Of a stretch of 64,000 bases of DNA, positions 11,841 to 23,200 are shown one piece after another. The notes beneath the pieces are model-generated. The model saw only the letters and a program-made list of their open reading frames with translations, was not told where the DNA came from and made no database searches. The stretch spans positions 31,105,053-31,169,052 of the forward strand of contig CM060732.1 in NCBI GenBank assembly GCA_030704615.1, written 5' to 3'. Made by a program: the position numbers and the translations under genes. The stretch's first letter is position 1; every line of letters begins with the position of its first letter. The stretch comes from Takakia lepidozioides (Eukaryota; Streptophyta; Takakiopsida; Takakiales; Takakiaceae).

Positions 11841-12346
11841 TCAAGAGCTTTTTCTCCAGCCACGGGGTTCTAGTTTTTTAACTTCTAAGGTGAGTTTGCA
11901 CACTAATACTAAGAGATTCTGACAAGCATTCTGACAAGCATAGTTCCTGGGCCCAGTTGCATCAAATGTAATTCGCCCAGAGACATTGCGCCATTGCCCC
12001 AAGTAGCATGCTGATGAAATAAGCTTCACCTTGGAGGGATTATCTCTAACAGGTCCTTGATGAAGGATATCGTCAAACTCTTTCATTCTGGATCAACCCC
12101 CACAAGAATTGCAGGATTCTCCAGTACATACTCTCCATGCGCAAATAGCAATAAAATCAACCGGTCATTCTCTTTCATGCCAAAGACTATACGCTGAAGT
12201 TTCTCCTTGTACCTCTGAATGAGACAGTGCTCAGGACACGCTGTATAGAACGCCTCATCATCTTCAGTCAAAACTACCATCCTCTTGTCCTTCAAATAAT
12301 GTGTTCCTTGGCATTTTGCTTCGCCAACCAAGTCTACACATGTCAA
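11841..12346 (-). pseudogene. Caspase-like His/Cys domain protein, frameshifted remnant
   Basis: Two overlapping minus-strand frames read as one protein. The first (12346-12083) has VVLTEDDEAFYTACPEHCL, then DRLILLLFAHGE; it stops at TGA just as the second (12086-11841) begins at an overlapping ATG and continues KVKLISSACYLGQW. The spaced FAHG and SSACYLG motifs resemble the His and Cys of caspase/legumain-fold (clan CD) hydrolases. This is a structural guess; I do not recognise a named family. A one-base frameshift at 12083-12086 separates the halves. It could also be an unannotated intron or a sequencing error. The N-terminus before 12346 is not evident. Confidence 0.45.
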
Positions 12347-12387
12347 CCAATTTTGTTCACAATGAACATCCCTATAGATATGATGGG

Positions 12388-12498
12388 CTCACACTCACAT
12401 CTCCCACACCTTGTTTCTGGACTCCGCGTCTGTCTCACACTCACATCTCCCGCACGTTGTGTCTGGACTCCGCGCCTGTCTCACACTCATCTCACCCC
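12388..12498. repeat. 46-bp tandem repeat, about 2.4 copies
   Basis: The word CTCACACTCACATCTCCC begins at 12388 and 12434, and a partial copy starts at 12480. The unit ends with TGGACTCCGCGTCTGT and copies differ at a few bases. Confidence 0.85.
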
Positions 12499-13215
12499 TT
12501 TGCCCCAGCACCGCCATGATGCCTCTGACACCTGCACCAACACAAAGTCGCCAGCTGGGCCCCGCTACTAGGCAGCAAACCAAGCATCATCATCATCCGG
12601 TGCAGCCTCATGATTTCCTAACAAAGCTAAGAGGATGGTTCTTCCATCATTGTACTAGTTGAGACGAGGTTGACTAGCGTGAGATGCAAACAGACATGCA
12701 TATTCTGCATGTTCCTAAAAAATCTTAAGAATATGCGACAGTGAAACGAAAATGCGCTTATGCGACAAAATTGCAAAACATGTTCACAATTTGTGGTTGA
12801 GTATAGGGACAAGAGGTTTGCTGGCGAAACTCTTTTTCTGATTTTCTGTTTTTATTTTATTTTTTTTTTTTTCGTTTGTTTTGCCAGCGAAATTGTGTCT
12901 AACTCGAATATTCATTTTGCTAGCAAAATATTGCTATTTATAGTATCTTAATATTAAAAGTAATATTTCACTATTAAATGTTTGTATTTCATTGTATGTC
13001 GGGAGGGTTTTATCTAAAATATACTCATAGACCATCTAACAACTATGTCCGCTTATGATTTGTATTTCCGTTTGTTAACATATTTCCCCCATAACCATGG
13101 ATTGTGGTTTTTCTGTTTGATACCCCATGTTTTTCATTTCGCTATGGAATGCTTGTGGATATTCGTGGAAGACTCCGAATATTCTCCTCTGCATATATGA
13201 AAGGGACGCAGTAGG
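12499..13215. other. No gene seen
   Basis: Contains a T-rich run near 12855-12875 and otherwise no supported feature. The 3' part is probably promoter of the downstream nCBP gene. Confidence 0.4.
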
Positions 13216-13332
13216 TAATTAGGGTTACGGTTAGCTCTGTTGTTGGTGCAAGGGTTAGGGTTAGCTGTGTTGTGTGGTGCAATCCAAGATAGCCGGTGAG
13301 TGTGTTGAGAGAGGGTTGTGTAGGGAGGGATA
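13216..13332 (+). promoter_or_regulatory. Proximal promoter/5' leader of nCBP with telo-box-like repeats
   Basis: TTAGGGTTACGGTTAG (13219-13234) and AAGGGTTAGGGTTAG (13250-13264) lie just upstream of the ATG at 13333. Telo-boxes are common upstream of plant translation-machinery genes, which fits the cap-binding product. Function is inferred. Confidence 0.45.
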
Positions 13333-16300
13333 ATGCGGCAGTCCATGGAGGCAGTGCGGGAGCAGGAGAAGCGGGGTGGGGAAGGGGACAGCCCTGTCAC
13401 TGCCACCACACGACTGGATGCTGTTGGCACCGATCGATCCCCGCTGCTGCCGTTATCTGCGGCTCTAGTACCTGACGAGCGTCGCGGCAAGGAAAATGAT
13501 GAAAAGGACAGGCGGGCGCGGGAGGCTGAGGATCGGGATAGGCAGGACCGAGAACTTCGCGCTTCTCTGCATCCCCTGCAGGTTGGATAAATTTTGCAAC
13601 TCGAGTTTTGGAGAGCTCCAAATTTACTTATAAGCACTTCTGCTCCAAATAACTGCTATTGTGTTCACTTTTCATTTGATTTTAGACTTGGAGTTAGGAT
13701 TTAAAGTGGAAAAGATGTCGCTAATGCTTGATAGTCTGAAGGGAAATGGAAATTACGGCGGAGGAGAAGTAGGGTGTAGAGAAGGGAATGCTTTGTGGAA
13801 TATCAGAAGACAGCTGAAGATTGGCACGCTTATGTTTTATGTAGATTGTTTTTCTCCCCTGTTATGTTACGGAGCTAGATTCCATGTAGTTAAAATTCAT
13901 TCAAAACAGGGATAAACATTCTCTTATTAGGTTTCTTATCCCCAACTACAGATTTACGTTTTTAGCTGTGTCCTGTTCTAGCATTGTGGTGGTGCTCTAA
14001 GTCTCGAATCATGCTCTGCCAGCAAGTGGACTCTTGTAGATGTTCAGATTTGGTTTTTTGCATTGTTAGTTATTTAGGCAAAATTGAGGGCGATTAAACA
14101 GTAATTTCGTCCTTGCATGCTACTCTCGTGAAGGAAAAAAAACACGGAAGAAATTCATGGGTAACGTATGTCTTCATGGGGCCATGCTTGTGCTGAGTAC
14201 CATTTAATTATGAAGGTTTGTGTTTGTCGGTCTTTTGCAGCACAGGTTTTTGTTTTGGTACACCAGAAGGACACCAGGCATCCGGTCACAAACCTCATAT
14301 GAGGACAGTATGAAGAAAATTATCGAATTCAGCACTGTAAGCCACCCTATTTGCTAAGTCAATTTATACATGTAGGGAACCAGTAGTCAAGGAGCAGACA
14401 TATGCATTATTTTTGTGCCTCTGATTTCTTCGGTGGGTGACTGAACCTGTGCCTAGTCCACCTGTGCAGTCCCCTCTCTCTCTCTCTCTCTCTCTCAGGC
14501 TTATGACAGTGTGGAGAGACGGTCTATGGCTCTGACTCTGGTCATGTGGGATCAAGGGACAGATGTGGGGAGTTGTCCCTAACTTGTATGCTCACACCAA
14601 AAGTTGTGTCACTGTTAATGGACAGAAGTCTAACTTCTTTGACATAGACCAAGGTGTGGCTTAAGGATGTACCCTCTCCCCTCTGCTCTTCAATGTTTTC
14701 ATCAATCAACTCCTCAAGGATGTGGAAAGTGAGGGATTTGGGCTAAGGGTGGGTGATGCCACCATACCAGCCCTTATGTTTGCGGATGACTTTGCATGAG
14801 TTGATTGATTGCGCGAAGAGATACTCTGACCTTTGGGGGCTAGAGACTAATAATCTGCAGTGGTGGCATTCAATGACCGAGGAGAGGGAGGAGGTGATCT
14901 CAAGTGGCAGTGGGGAAGCCAAGAGATTCCGGTCCTCCCTTCCTACACATACCTCGGCGTTGAGTTTTCCTCCAACTGTAATTGGGATGCACAGTTCAGA
15001 AAGTTGTTCAAACTGGCAAGCGCAAAGCGCTGGGTCTCATTAAAATTTTCCACTGCAGAGGGAGGTCAAGAAAACCATGGTTTGTCGCGTTATTAGACCT
15101 TCCTTGGAGTACGCATCTGCAATATGGGTTGATAACTCCAACCAGGCTAAGTCTCTAGAATCCATTCAAGTGGGGGTGCTTAAGGAGTGCATGTCAGCAT
15201 GCTCCAAAACAGCCAATATGGCTGTTCGGGGTGAGTTTGGCATCCCTTCCTTTAGCTCCCGACGGGATGGTCAGGTGGTGGGGTCAGCTGCAATATATGT
15301 GTAGTATCAGAAGTTAATCAACTCTATATCTTGGAAGCAGGATCGCCCTGTCAAACAGGCTAAGTCCTGGCAGATGAGGGTAGAAGAAATTTTCTCAAGG
15401 ATCTGAATCTAAGTCAGCAAGTCTGCACCCTGCTGGATAAATCTGACGTAGAGGCTGAAGTGTCCAAAGTCATGTCTGTTGCCAGGAAATTGTCTGATGA
15501 AAATGAAGTTAGTCAGAAAACTTTCCTGACCTTGTTTCCAGTCTGTGACATGGGTGAGGCCACCATGGATGACCTCAAGGGTTTACCCACTCTCGGCACT
15601 AGACGGAAATTTAAACTCAGGGCAGGAGGCCTACCTTTGAACAGCATTTGTGAATGCCTGTTGTGCCCACAACCTGAAGAAAATATCCACTTTCTGATTC
15701 ATTGTCCTGGGTACGGGCGGTGGTTTTCTGAAGGGTTTCTAACAAACCCCACCACCGACCCCAATCACCCAGAAGTGAGAAACAAATCAGGAGCAAGACT
15801 GGTTTAGGAGAAGGGTGATGGTGCCTTGCAATTCAAGCTGTCTTGTCCTGGTTTGTTAAAAAACTTTCTGATCTGGTCAAGTTCTGACAGATCCTTCCTT
15901 GTCGTGACAAGACAAGCCCTATCTCTCTCTCTCTCAGTTTGGCATACCTGTCTCTCTCAGTTAAGCTCTCTACGAGATGAATTCAAGGTCAGATTGTGGG
16001 GTCAGTTGAATTGCATGTTTAATACCAGATACCCTTAGGATTTTCAATTATTTGAATATTGGTCCAGAAGAACAGACCCTACTCGATGAAGCTGACCTGG
16101 AGGGGTTGTGTCCAAAGCCATGTCTGATGCCCAAAGACTGTGATGAAAATGATGTTAAAAATGAAACTTGTTTCCATTCTGTGATATGGGCAAGGACCTT
16201 AAGGATGATCTCAGTGGATCACCTACCCACGACACTAGACGAAAATCTGAACTCAGGGCAGGGAGCCTACCTTTGAACAATAAACAGATGCAGAGAGCAA

Positions 16301-18800
16301 AACGAGATTGTAAAATGCCTGATGTGTGGACAACCTGAAGACAAAATCCATTCTTTGTTTCGTCGTCCGGGGTATTCTCACCAGAAAGTGACCCTCTTCA
16401 TGAACATCAAGAACATGGTTCCTGCACCCCTGATCACTATCTTCGAAAATCTCAGGGCTGAGCCTAAAGCCCTGGCCCTGCTGGGGTCTAACTTTTGGGC
16501 TGCTCACGCACAAAAGATTGATGCTCGTGTGAAGGGCTTTCTAGAGCATATCTGGAAAGCCAGAACTAAGTGTTTGAATCAAGGTAATTTGCATGACTGG
16601 AGTGATCCCCTCACAAAGGTAGTGTCTATTACCTGTGTTTCCGTACAATCTGGGCGTGGGGTCTATGGCCACAAGGCTACCAACAAAGTCTTATGAGTAC
16701 ATTCTCCCACAGGCAATAGGACACAAGCCTCCTAGCATGAAATGCAATGTAATCATAGTTTTGCTTTATCATTTTTGTTAAATGGTCAGAGACTAGGTGT
16801 CAATTAGCACCATGATCCCTCTTACAGCCTCTGCTTTTATATCCAAACGATCAGAATCTGTAGTAGTGAAAGATGTCTGATGTGCCAAATCTAAGAATCT
16901 GAACGGAACGAAGTTGAAAGTCGTAAGCTTAGACCCTTCCATTTCATGCACTATCTTGAAGTCTGAACTGAACCTCTATAGTCTAGTAAATATTTAGTCA
17001 ACTCATTTTGTGCATTGGATGAAATAGGTGGAAGGATTTTGGGGCTGCTACTGCCACCTGGCACGGGCAACCACCTTGCCAAATCCTACTGATATTCATC
17101 TGTTCAAGGAGGGTATTCGTCCACTATGGGAGGTACTTGTCTGCATTCCAGTCTCAAACATCTCAACAATTGATCTCATGTGGAATGGTATGCAGGTTGT
17201 GCAGTTTTACACGTGGGTTACCTACAGCCACAACTGTAGATTCCATGTGTTGAAATCCCCCATAGATGAAAGCAAGGGTTTTATCTGGAGAGTACTCAGG
17301 GACCTATGAACTTCCAGTTGCTGGGCTTCTCTTTGGAAGTCGCTGCTTATCCATTCAGAACCGTGAATGTGCATTGTATCAAATGTAATGTTTCTAGGTG
17401 TGGTCAATGTTGAGGTTTTTGGTCTAGCAAGGAGTTTTGTTTTGGTAGTGACTCGAAGATGAAATTGGTTGGAGGCACATCAGAACTAAGGGAGGTATTT
17501 TGAATGCATGGTTGTGCAGGACCCAGCAAATCGGAATGGAGGGAAATGGATTATTCGATTCAAAAAGCTTGTTTCAGGCCGTTACTGGGAAGATCTGGTA
17601 CATTCCTGCTGTTCCCCTGTTATGCGATTCAGGGTCAGTGTAGTGATCCCAAAATTGTAAATGGGCCTCTTTAACCTGGAGTACATCATTGATGGATGGT
17701 CCATGGGTTACCTTAGTGAAAATGGTTGTAGTGGAAATATGGTCATTGGGGACCCCCTACGGTCCAAAAGAGTTTTTTGGTTTGTTCATTGGTGGTTCTG
17801 CTGGATACACCTCTCAATGGTACAGGAGAAGTTGCAGGGTTGAGCGGTGTATGTTAACCCGTATAGAGGCTGTCAAAGTTAATATTTTAATCACTCGGTG
17901 GAAGCTCCAATAAAAGATGACCAGTCTGTCTTTCTGTCCCAATGGTGAGAAGAAGAATATGGCATGCGCAGTTGAATGAGTATCTTCTATCTCCTGTCTC
18001 AATCTGGAAGTTGTGTCCCCAACTTGATTTGCACAGGTTCTGGCAATTATAGGAGACCAATTGGATTATGGGGATACTGTGTGTGGTGCTGTTTTGAGCA
18101 TTCGATTTGGGGAGGATATTCTCAGTGTCTGGAACCGAAATGCCTCTGACAACCAGGTGGTGATTACTTCATTTTCAGTTACAGTTTCAATATGCAGTAC
18201 AGTGTCCCCTTTACAACATGGGAAGTCTTGCAAGCTGTTTTGAGTTTTGATTGGTAGTATCTTGTACATTCCCAGTTGAATGGATCCTTGATGTGACTAG
18301 TTCATGCAGCCTCACCACAGGAACACACGTGGTGGGAACTAGAGCATGCCTTCTGACCTAGGTACTCCCTGGAGTTGCAGCCATGTTTACTATGGGTTGC
18401 TTGATTGTAGTGATAAGTGACTTGGGAGTTTTCATTTGTACTGGCCGGTCACTGCTGTTCTAAACATGTGAGAAAAAAACTGACCTGGAAGTAGCATCTG
18501 GTGGTTAGGTTTGGCTCAAGAGGCTTGCAGCAGGGCTAAACCATGAAAAGAAGATGCTGTTATCACACTGGCTGTAATTACTAATATTGCAAATTTGTTT
18601 TTCACAGTTATGCAAATTTTGATGCATTTGTTAACATGGAATTGGGCTTGCTTGGGTGCAAAGTGCAGGCAGTCATGTCTTTGCGAGACTCGATCAAACG
18701 GTATCTTCAACTCCCACTTGGTTATGTGATGGAGTACAAACCCCACGATGCCTCGCTACGTGATAACTCTTCCTTCCGGAACACCTGGTTAAGGGGTTAG
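13333..18800 (+). CDS. nCBP: nCBP / 4EHP-type cap-binding protein (eIF4E family)
   Basis: Six exons, 13333-13581, 14241-14336, 17028-17132, 17520-17597, 18037-18156 and 18669-18800, join in phase 0 to a 259-residue protein. Residues 1-80 are a charged, probably disordered leader. The eIF4E fold follows: FWYTRRTPGIRSQTSYED, VEGFWGCYCHLAR, FKEGIRPLWE, GGKWIIRFKK, CGAVLSIRFGEDILSVWN and VMEYKPHDASLRDNSS. Cap-contact residues are present: Tyr103 (the class II/4EHP replacement for the first Trp), Trp149-Glu150 and Trp208. The protein should bind the m7G cap of mRNA in the cytoplasm; class II members lack normal eIF4G-driven initiation and often repress. Intron 2 (2.7 kb) is inflated by two LINE fragments. 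All acceptors are AG and donors GT. Confidence 0.93.
14497..15712 (+). mobile_element. Decayed LINE fragment (TC-tract family) in nCBP intron 2
   Basis: Begins directly after a (TC)n tract (about 14472-14496) at a point matching the AYDTVWRDG block of the intact copy and runs, with several frameshifts and small deletions, through the FADD region to the zinc motif CLLCPQPEENIHFLIHCPG. It is the same family as 48034-49959 but more diverged. No 3' terminus is present. Confidence 0.8.
15961..16701 (+). mobile_element. Second, more diverged LINE fragment in nCBP intron 2
   Basis: Starts after the tract TCTCTCTCAG and matches LSSRRDEFKARWWGQL of the intact copy, then continues to CLMCGQPEDKIHSLF, the C-terminus and the terminal word CTTATGAGTACA followed by TTCTCCC. 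It is a separate subfamily member from the fragment at 14497-15712, since both contain the zinc-motif region. Confidence 0.78.
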
Positions 18801-20104
18801 ATGCCTGCTTTTCGTAGGTATGGAGGTATTATGCATATTATGTTGGGAGTTTAAGGCACAGGGAAAACTGGAACCTCACCTGTAGGAATCCCAATTGTTG
18901 CTCACAGACCATGTTCAGCAATAACAGCTGTCGAAACTGTGCAACATGAAGTACCTGTGTAAACCTACCGCTGGAAACTAGTTGCAAAGCTTTTCTAAAG
19001 AAGGTGGACAGCCTCAGCATGGGGTGCAGAAGTTGATGATGCTCCAAAGGTTACTGAAATCCCGACACAGCTACATTTATATGGGAAGATCTGCATACCC
19101 AGCCCACCTACTTCTCTATGAGGCCTGAGATATGTGGTTCTCAACATCATCCTGATCCTATCCCTCAGTCAACTGTTTGAGTGCCCATGAGGCCTGTAAT
19201 GGTCCCCAGCAAATCCTCATTGGATTCCTGATATTGGAGGACAAGTCCAATGGAGTTGTAGATTTGGAGGTGGCTGATGCGGCCAGATCTAATCCACGAG
19301 GCGCAATTCACATGCTTTGGCACCGGGGTCTTTTTCCTGCTGTCTCTCTAACTCATTTTCTCTTCGTTTGCTCTCGAGGCCAGGCCAAGCTTGTCTAACC
19401 CTGTCTGCAGGTTCTGGTATTGAAATATGTTTACTTTGTAATACCTGGTTCCATGGTATTAGGGTATTTACAATATTTTGATGGTTCTCAATAGAAGTAT
19501 GAATTGTTTTTGTGGATTGGTATCAACTGGATGGTATTCCAACTGTTGATACCAGCTGGTCATCAACCCGGGCATAAATAATCAATAAAGTGGCAGCCAA
19601 AACATGATGCAATTTCAATTTACAAATGTGGCACATGCTCTCGGTTTCCACTTGCAACCATGGCAAATGACATTCTGCTTAAGATTTCTAATGCTTACTT
19701 AAGGAGGCAACTCGACCTGTTTGCAGCTACATGTCGTGGTGCTCGATTTGGGATACCTGGCTCGGCTTGGATCTCATGCTTTCTCATACAACCCATTTTC
19801 AGCAATCTTCAACTACATACTCAGACTCTGGCCTCCTATTCCAAGCGTTGGGTTGCCTGGGATTCGGTGGGTCTCTCCACTGTCCATGACGTGTATGCAA
19901 ACCTCACTAGCTTCCTCTCTCAGCAACCACAGAGTGGTGGTGCAGGGGCTGGCCAGTGATCTCGGCTGCAATCTTGTAGCGTTGGGCTCCTGTCAACAGC
20001 CCGAGAGAGAAGGCTGGATAGCCCCCGCATGGTGTGGCTACTTGGCTGCAACACCCTGTCACATTGTTTTATCGCCTCCACTTCAAACAACATTGCCTGC
20101 TGTA
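18801..20104. other. No gene seen
   Basis: 3' flank of nCBP and spacer up to the left arm of the inverted duplication. Several short frames are open but none has recognisable content. Confidence 0.4.
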
Positions 20105-20257
20105 GGAGAGAGAGATGTGAAAAGTGCAGCTCAGACGCCTGCGTGATCGATCCTGGAAGCAGGACGATCGTTTGTGCCTGCTGTTGCAATCCTGTCTTGC
20201 ATCCAGGTTGCAACTACTCATTTCATTCTGCCTCTTTCTCGCTCATCACAGTCGGGG

Positions 20258-23200
20258 ATGGCGGGGATGGCAACGTCTTCCCGCGTTCTCCCGACCCCGC
20301 ATGCAGACTCTACACCTAAGGCCCTGTCCTCTCGTTTCGGTGGTCATGTGCGAGGCCTCTGGGATGTGGAGCTGAAATCTGCATCCCCCTTGGCAATGCG
20401 CAGAGGCCGCAGTTCCTTGCATGTGGCTGCTATGGCGCCTCGCCAACCTTCAGGGATCCCATTCAATTTAGGTCATAAAGTGAAACACTTTTCCCTTTCC
20501 GCTGTGTGCTCTGGGCAAAGAAGCATGAAAGCACACCTGGGAGTTAGACAAGCCCGATAATTGGTATATCTGGGATATAAGTCAACGCTGGAAACATGGA
20601 ACAGCGCCGGCAGCAGTTCTTGAAAGATCCTTCACACTGGTGGGACTGCAGTGTTGACAAGGTGAGCTTTCTTCATGTAGGATGTGACGGAATTTCACTG
20701 AATTTCGCTGTACCCCTGCTTGTTGAGTGTAGGTAGAATCTCGCTTTGCTCTGGAAAATTTGCTTCTACTGTCAGTGCCATAGGTTGTCCTTCCTAAGCA
20801 GGGCATGAAAGTAGGATGCTCAAGGTCTTTGCAAGGTACTTGGGAGGGTTGAGACTGTGGCTGCTCAGCTGCTCCTGGGTCGTTTTCACAGACCGCTCCA
20901 AAATCTCTAGACTGCAGACATAAGCAGCGCACACAAGAGGGCTTATTGATTGAGGGTTGGTTCAATCCTCCTAGGGTGAAAGGAAAACTAATTACCATTC
21001 CACAAGATTGAGAACAGTCTAGTGGGGGAAAGATATCAGAGCCTGTCAAAGTGTAGATGCTATCAGAGTTTTGGACACGAAGGTCTACCGTGGAGCATTG
21101 AGCAGCGGAGAGTTTTCTAAAGATCCTTGAGAATGGTGGGAGAACGGCAATTGCAAGGTGTGAGTTTCTTAATGTAGGATGTCAAGGATCACAATTTGCT
21201 CCTTTCCCTGGTGTTTTACAAGGTAGTTGGGGGAGTCAGCTTGGTCTTAGGAGGCCGTGTTTAATCCTGCACCGTTGTGTGGTTCTCACAGATCAATCCG
21301 AGATCACCTCACAACAGACACAAGCAGCACATACAGGAGGTCCTCTGGATTGATGGTTGGTTGAATCCTCCTTGGGTGAAAGAAAAGCTAGCTGCTTTCA
21401 CAACACAAGGTCAAGGACAATGTGGTGAGGGCACCTTCTTCTTCAACACATTTCAGCCTGTTTTGTCCTCTTATCAGACTAATTCTTCATGTTGAATTCT
21501 TCCAAGTTACGTGGATCTATAGTGGTTTGGAGTGATTTCGACAGGTCACTGCCGATGTGGCCACAGGCAAATATCCAAAAACAGAGAACAGAGACGTGGA
21601 CAAGCATAGGAAGGAATATTTTCCGGACCCCAGTCAATGGTGGGACAATCAAGAAAAAAGGTGAATGTCTGTCAAGTTACAGAAAGAACCAGACAAGAAG
21701 ATGCATTGCAAATTTTTCTTGCAGATTGTCATCCTCTCTCTCTCTCCCCAACACATTTAAAAAAGTCTTGGGAACAAGTGTAGGAACTAGCTTAATTAGT
21801 AGGGTTGGGGTGTTTGCGAGCAGCAAGGGGAGTAGCTGGCCATAATTAGTCCGGAGGCAGGGATAGCTGAAGGAGCATGGATGGAGCGTGGGTCCAGATT
21901 CAGCCAAGAGGGCCGGATTTCAAGCACAAGAGTACCTATGATTCCCTTTGGTCTGATAGCTACAAGAAACCTGCATGGGTACATGGTCAACTGGAAGCAG
22001 TGGCAGCTGCACGGCTGATAAAATCAGGCACCTCCACCATGACCACAGCTTCCGAAAGAGGACCAAGAGAGGGAGTCTGCCATACCTCTGGCACTTCTGG
22101 GCATGTGAGGACACTATGTGAGGCAGGGCAACTGAAAGAGGCTCTACAGATTTTGAGCAAAGGAGGCATTTCTGCAGATTCACATACTTATGTCTGTCTC
22201 TTGCATAAGTGCATCAAGATGCAAGGCCTTGAAGCTGGAAAGCATGTGCACTCTCACATTATCCAAACTGGATTCAAGCCAAATGTTTTTCTACTCAACA
22301 CCCTTGTCAACATGTATGTTTAATGCGGGAGTATCAGGGACGCCCACCAAGTCTTCAAAAAAATGCCTGAACGAGATTTGGTTACGTGGAATATAATAAT
22401 GGGAGGGTTTACCAAGCATGGGTGTGGTAAGAATGCTTTGGAGACATATGAGCAAATGATGCAGGAAGGGGTGAAGCCCAACCTCATCACATATGTTTGC
22501 GCTTGCAATGCATGTGCGAGCCTGGCAGCCCTGGAAAAGGGCAAGGAGGTCCATGGTGACATCATCAAAGCTGGACTTGTACCAGATGTTGTTCTGTACA
22601 CTGCCCTCGTGGACATGTATGCCAAATGTGGGAGCATTGAGCATGCAAAGTCTGTGTTCAACAATATGGCTGAACGAAATGTGGTGTCGTGGAATACGAT
22701 GATTGGAGGATATGCCCAGCATGGGTGTGGGAGGGAGGCTTTGGAGACCTATGAGCAAATGATGCGGCAAGGGGTGAAGGCCAACCGCGTCACGTTCGTT
22801 TGCGTTTGCAATGCGTGTGCGAGTGTGGCAGCCCTAGAAAAGGGCAAAGAGGTTCATGGTGAAATCATCACAGCTGGAATTATTCTAGATGTTATTTTGA
22901 ACACTGCCCTTGTGGACATGTATGCCAAATGCGGGAGCATCAAAGATGCAAAGGGAGTGTTTGACAATATGGCTGAACGAAATGTGGTGTCCTGGAGTGC
23001 TATGATTGCAGGATATGCGCAGCACGGGTGTGGGATGGAGGCTTTTGAAACCTACAAGCAAATGGTGTGGAAAGGGGTGAAGCCCCACCACATCACGTTT
23101 GTTTGCGTTTGCAATGCATGTGCAAGCCTGGCAACCCTGGAAAAGGGCAAAGAGGTCCATAGTGACATCATCACATCTGGAATTGTACCAAATGTCATTT

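Noticed and set aside
19660-20146. Overlapping plus-strand frames of 99 and 141 codons before the left arm
   Set aside because: No motif or homologue recognised, compositionally like spacer, and not shared with the right arm.
20582-21049. 155-codon minus-strand frame in the left arm
   Set aside because: Antisense of the PDF1 exons; the sense strand carries the WWD and RHK motifs seen in both arms.
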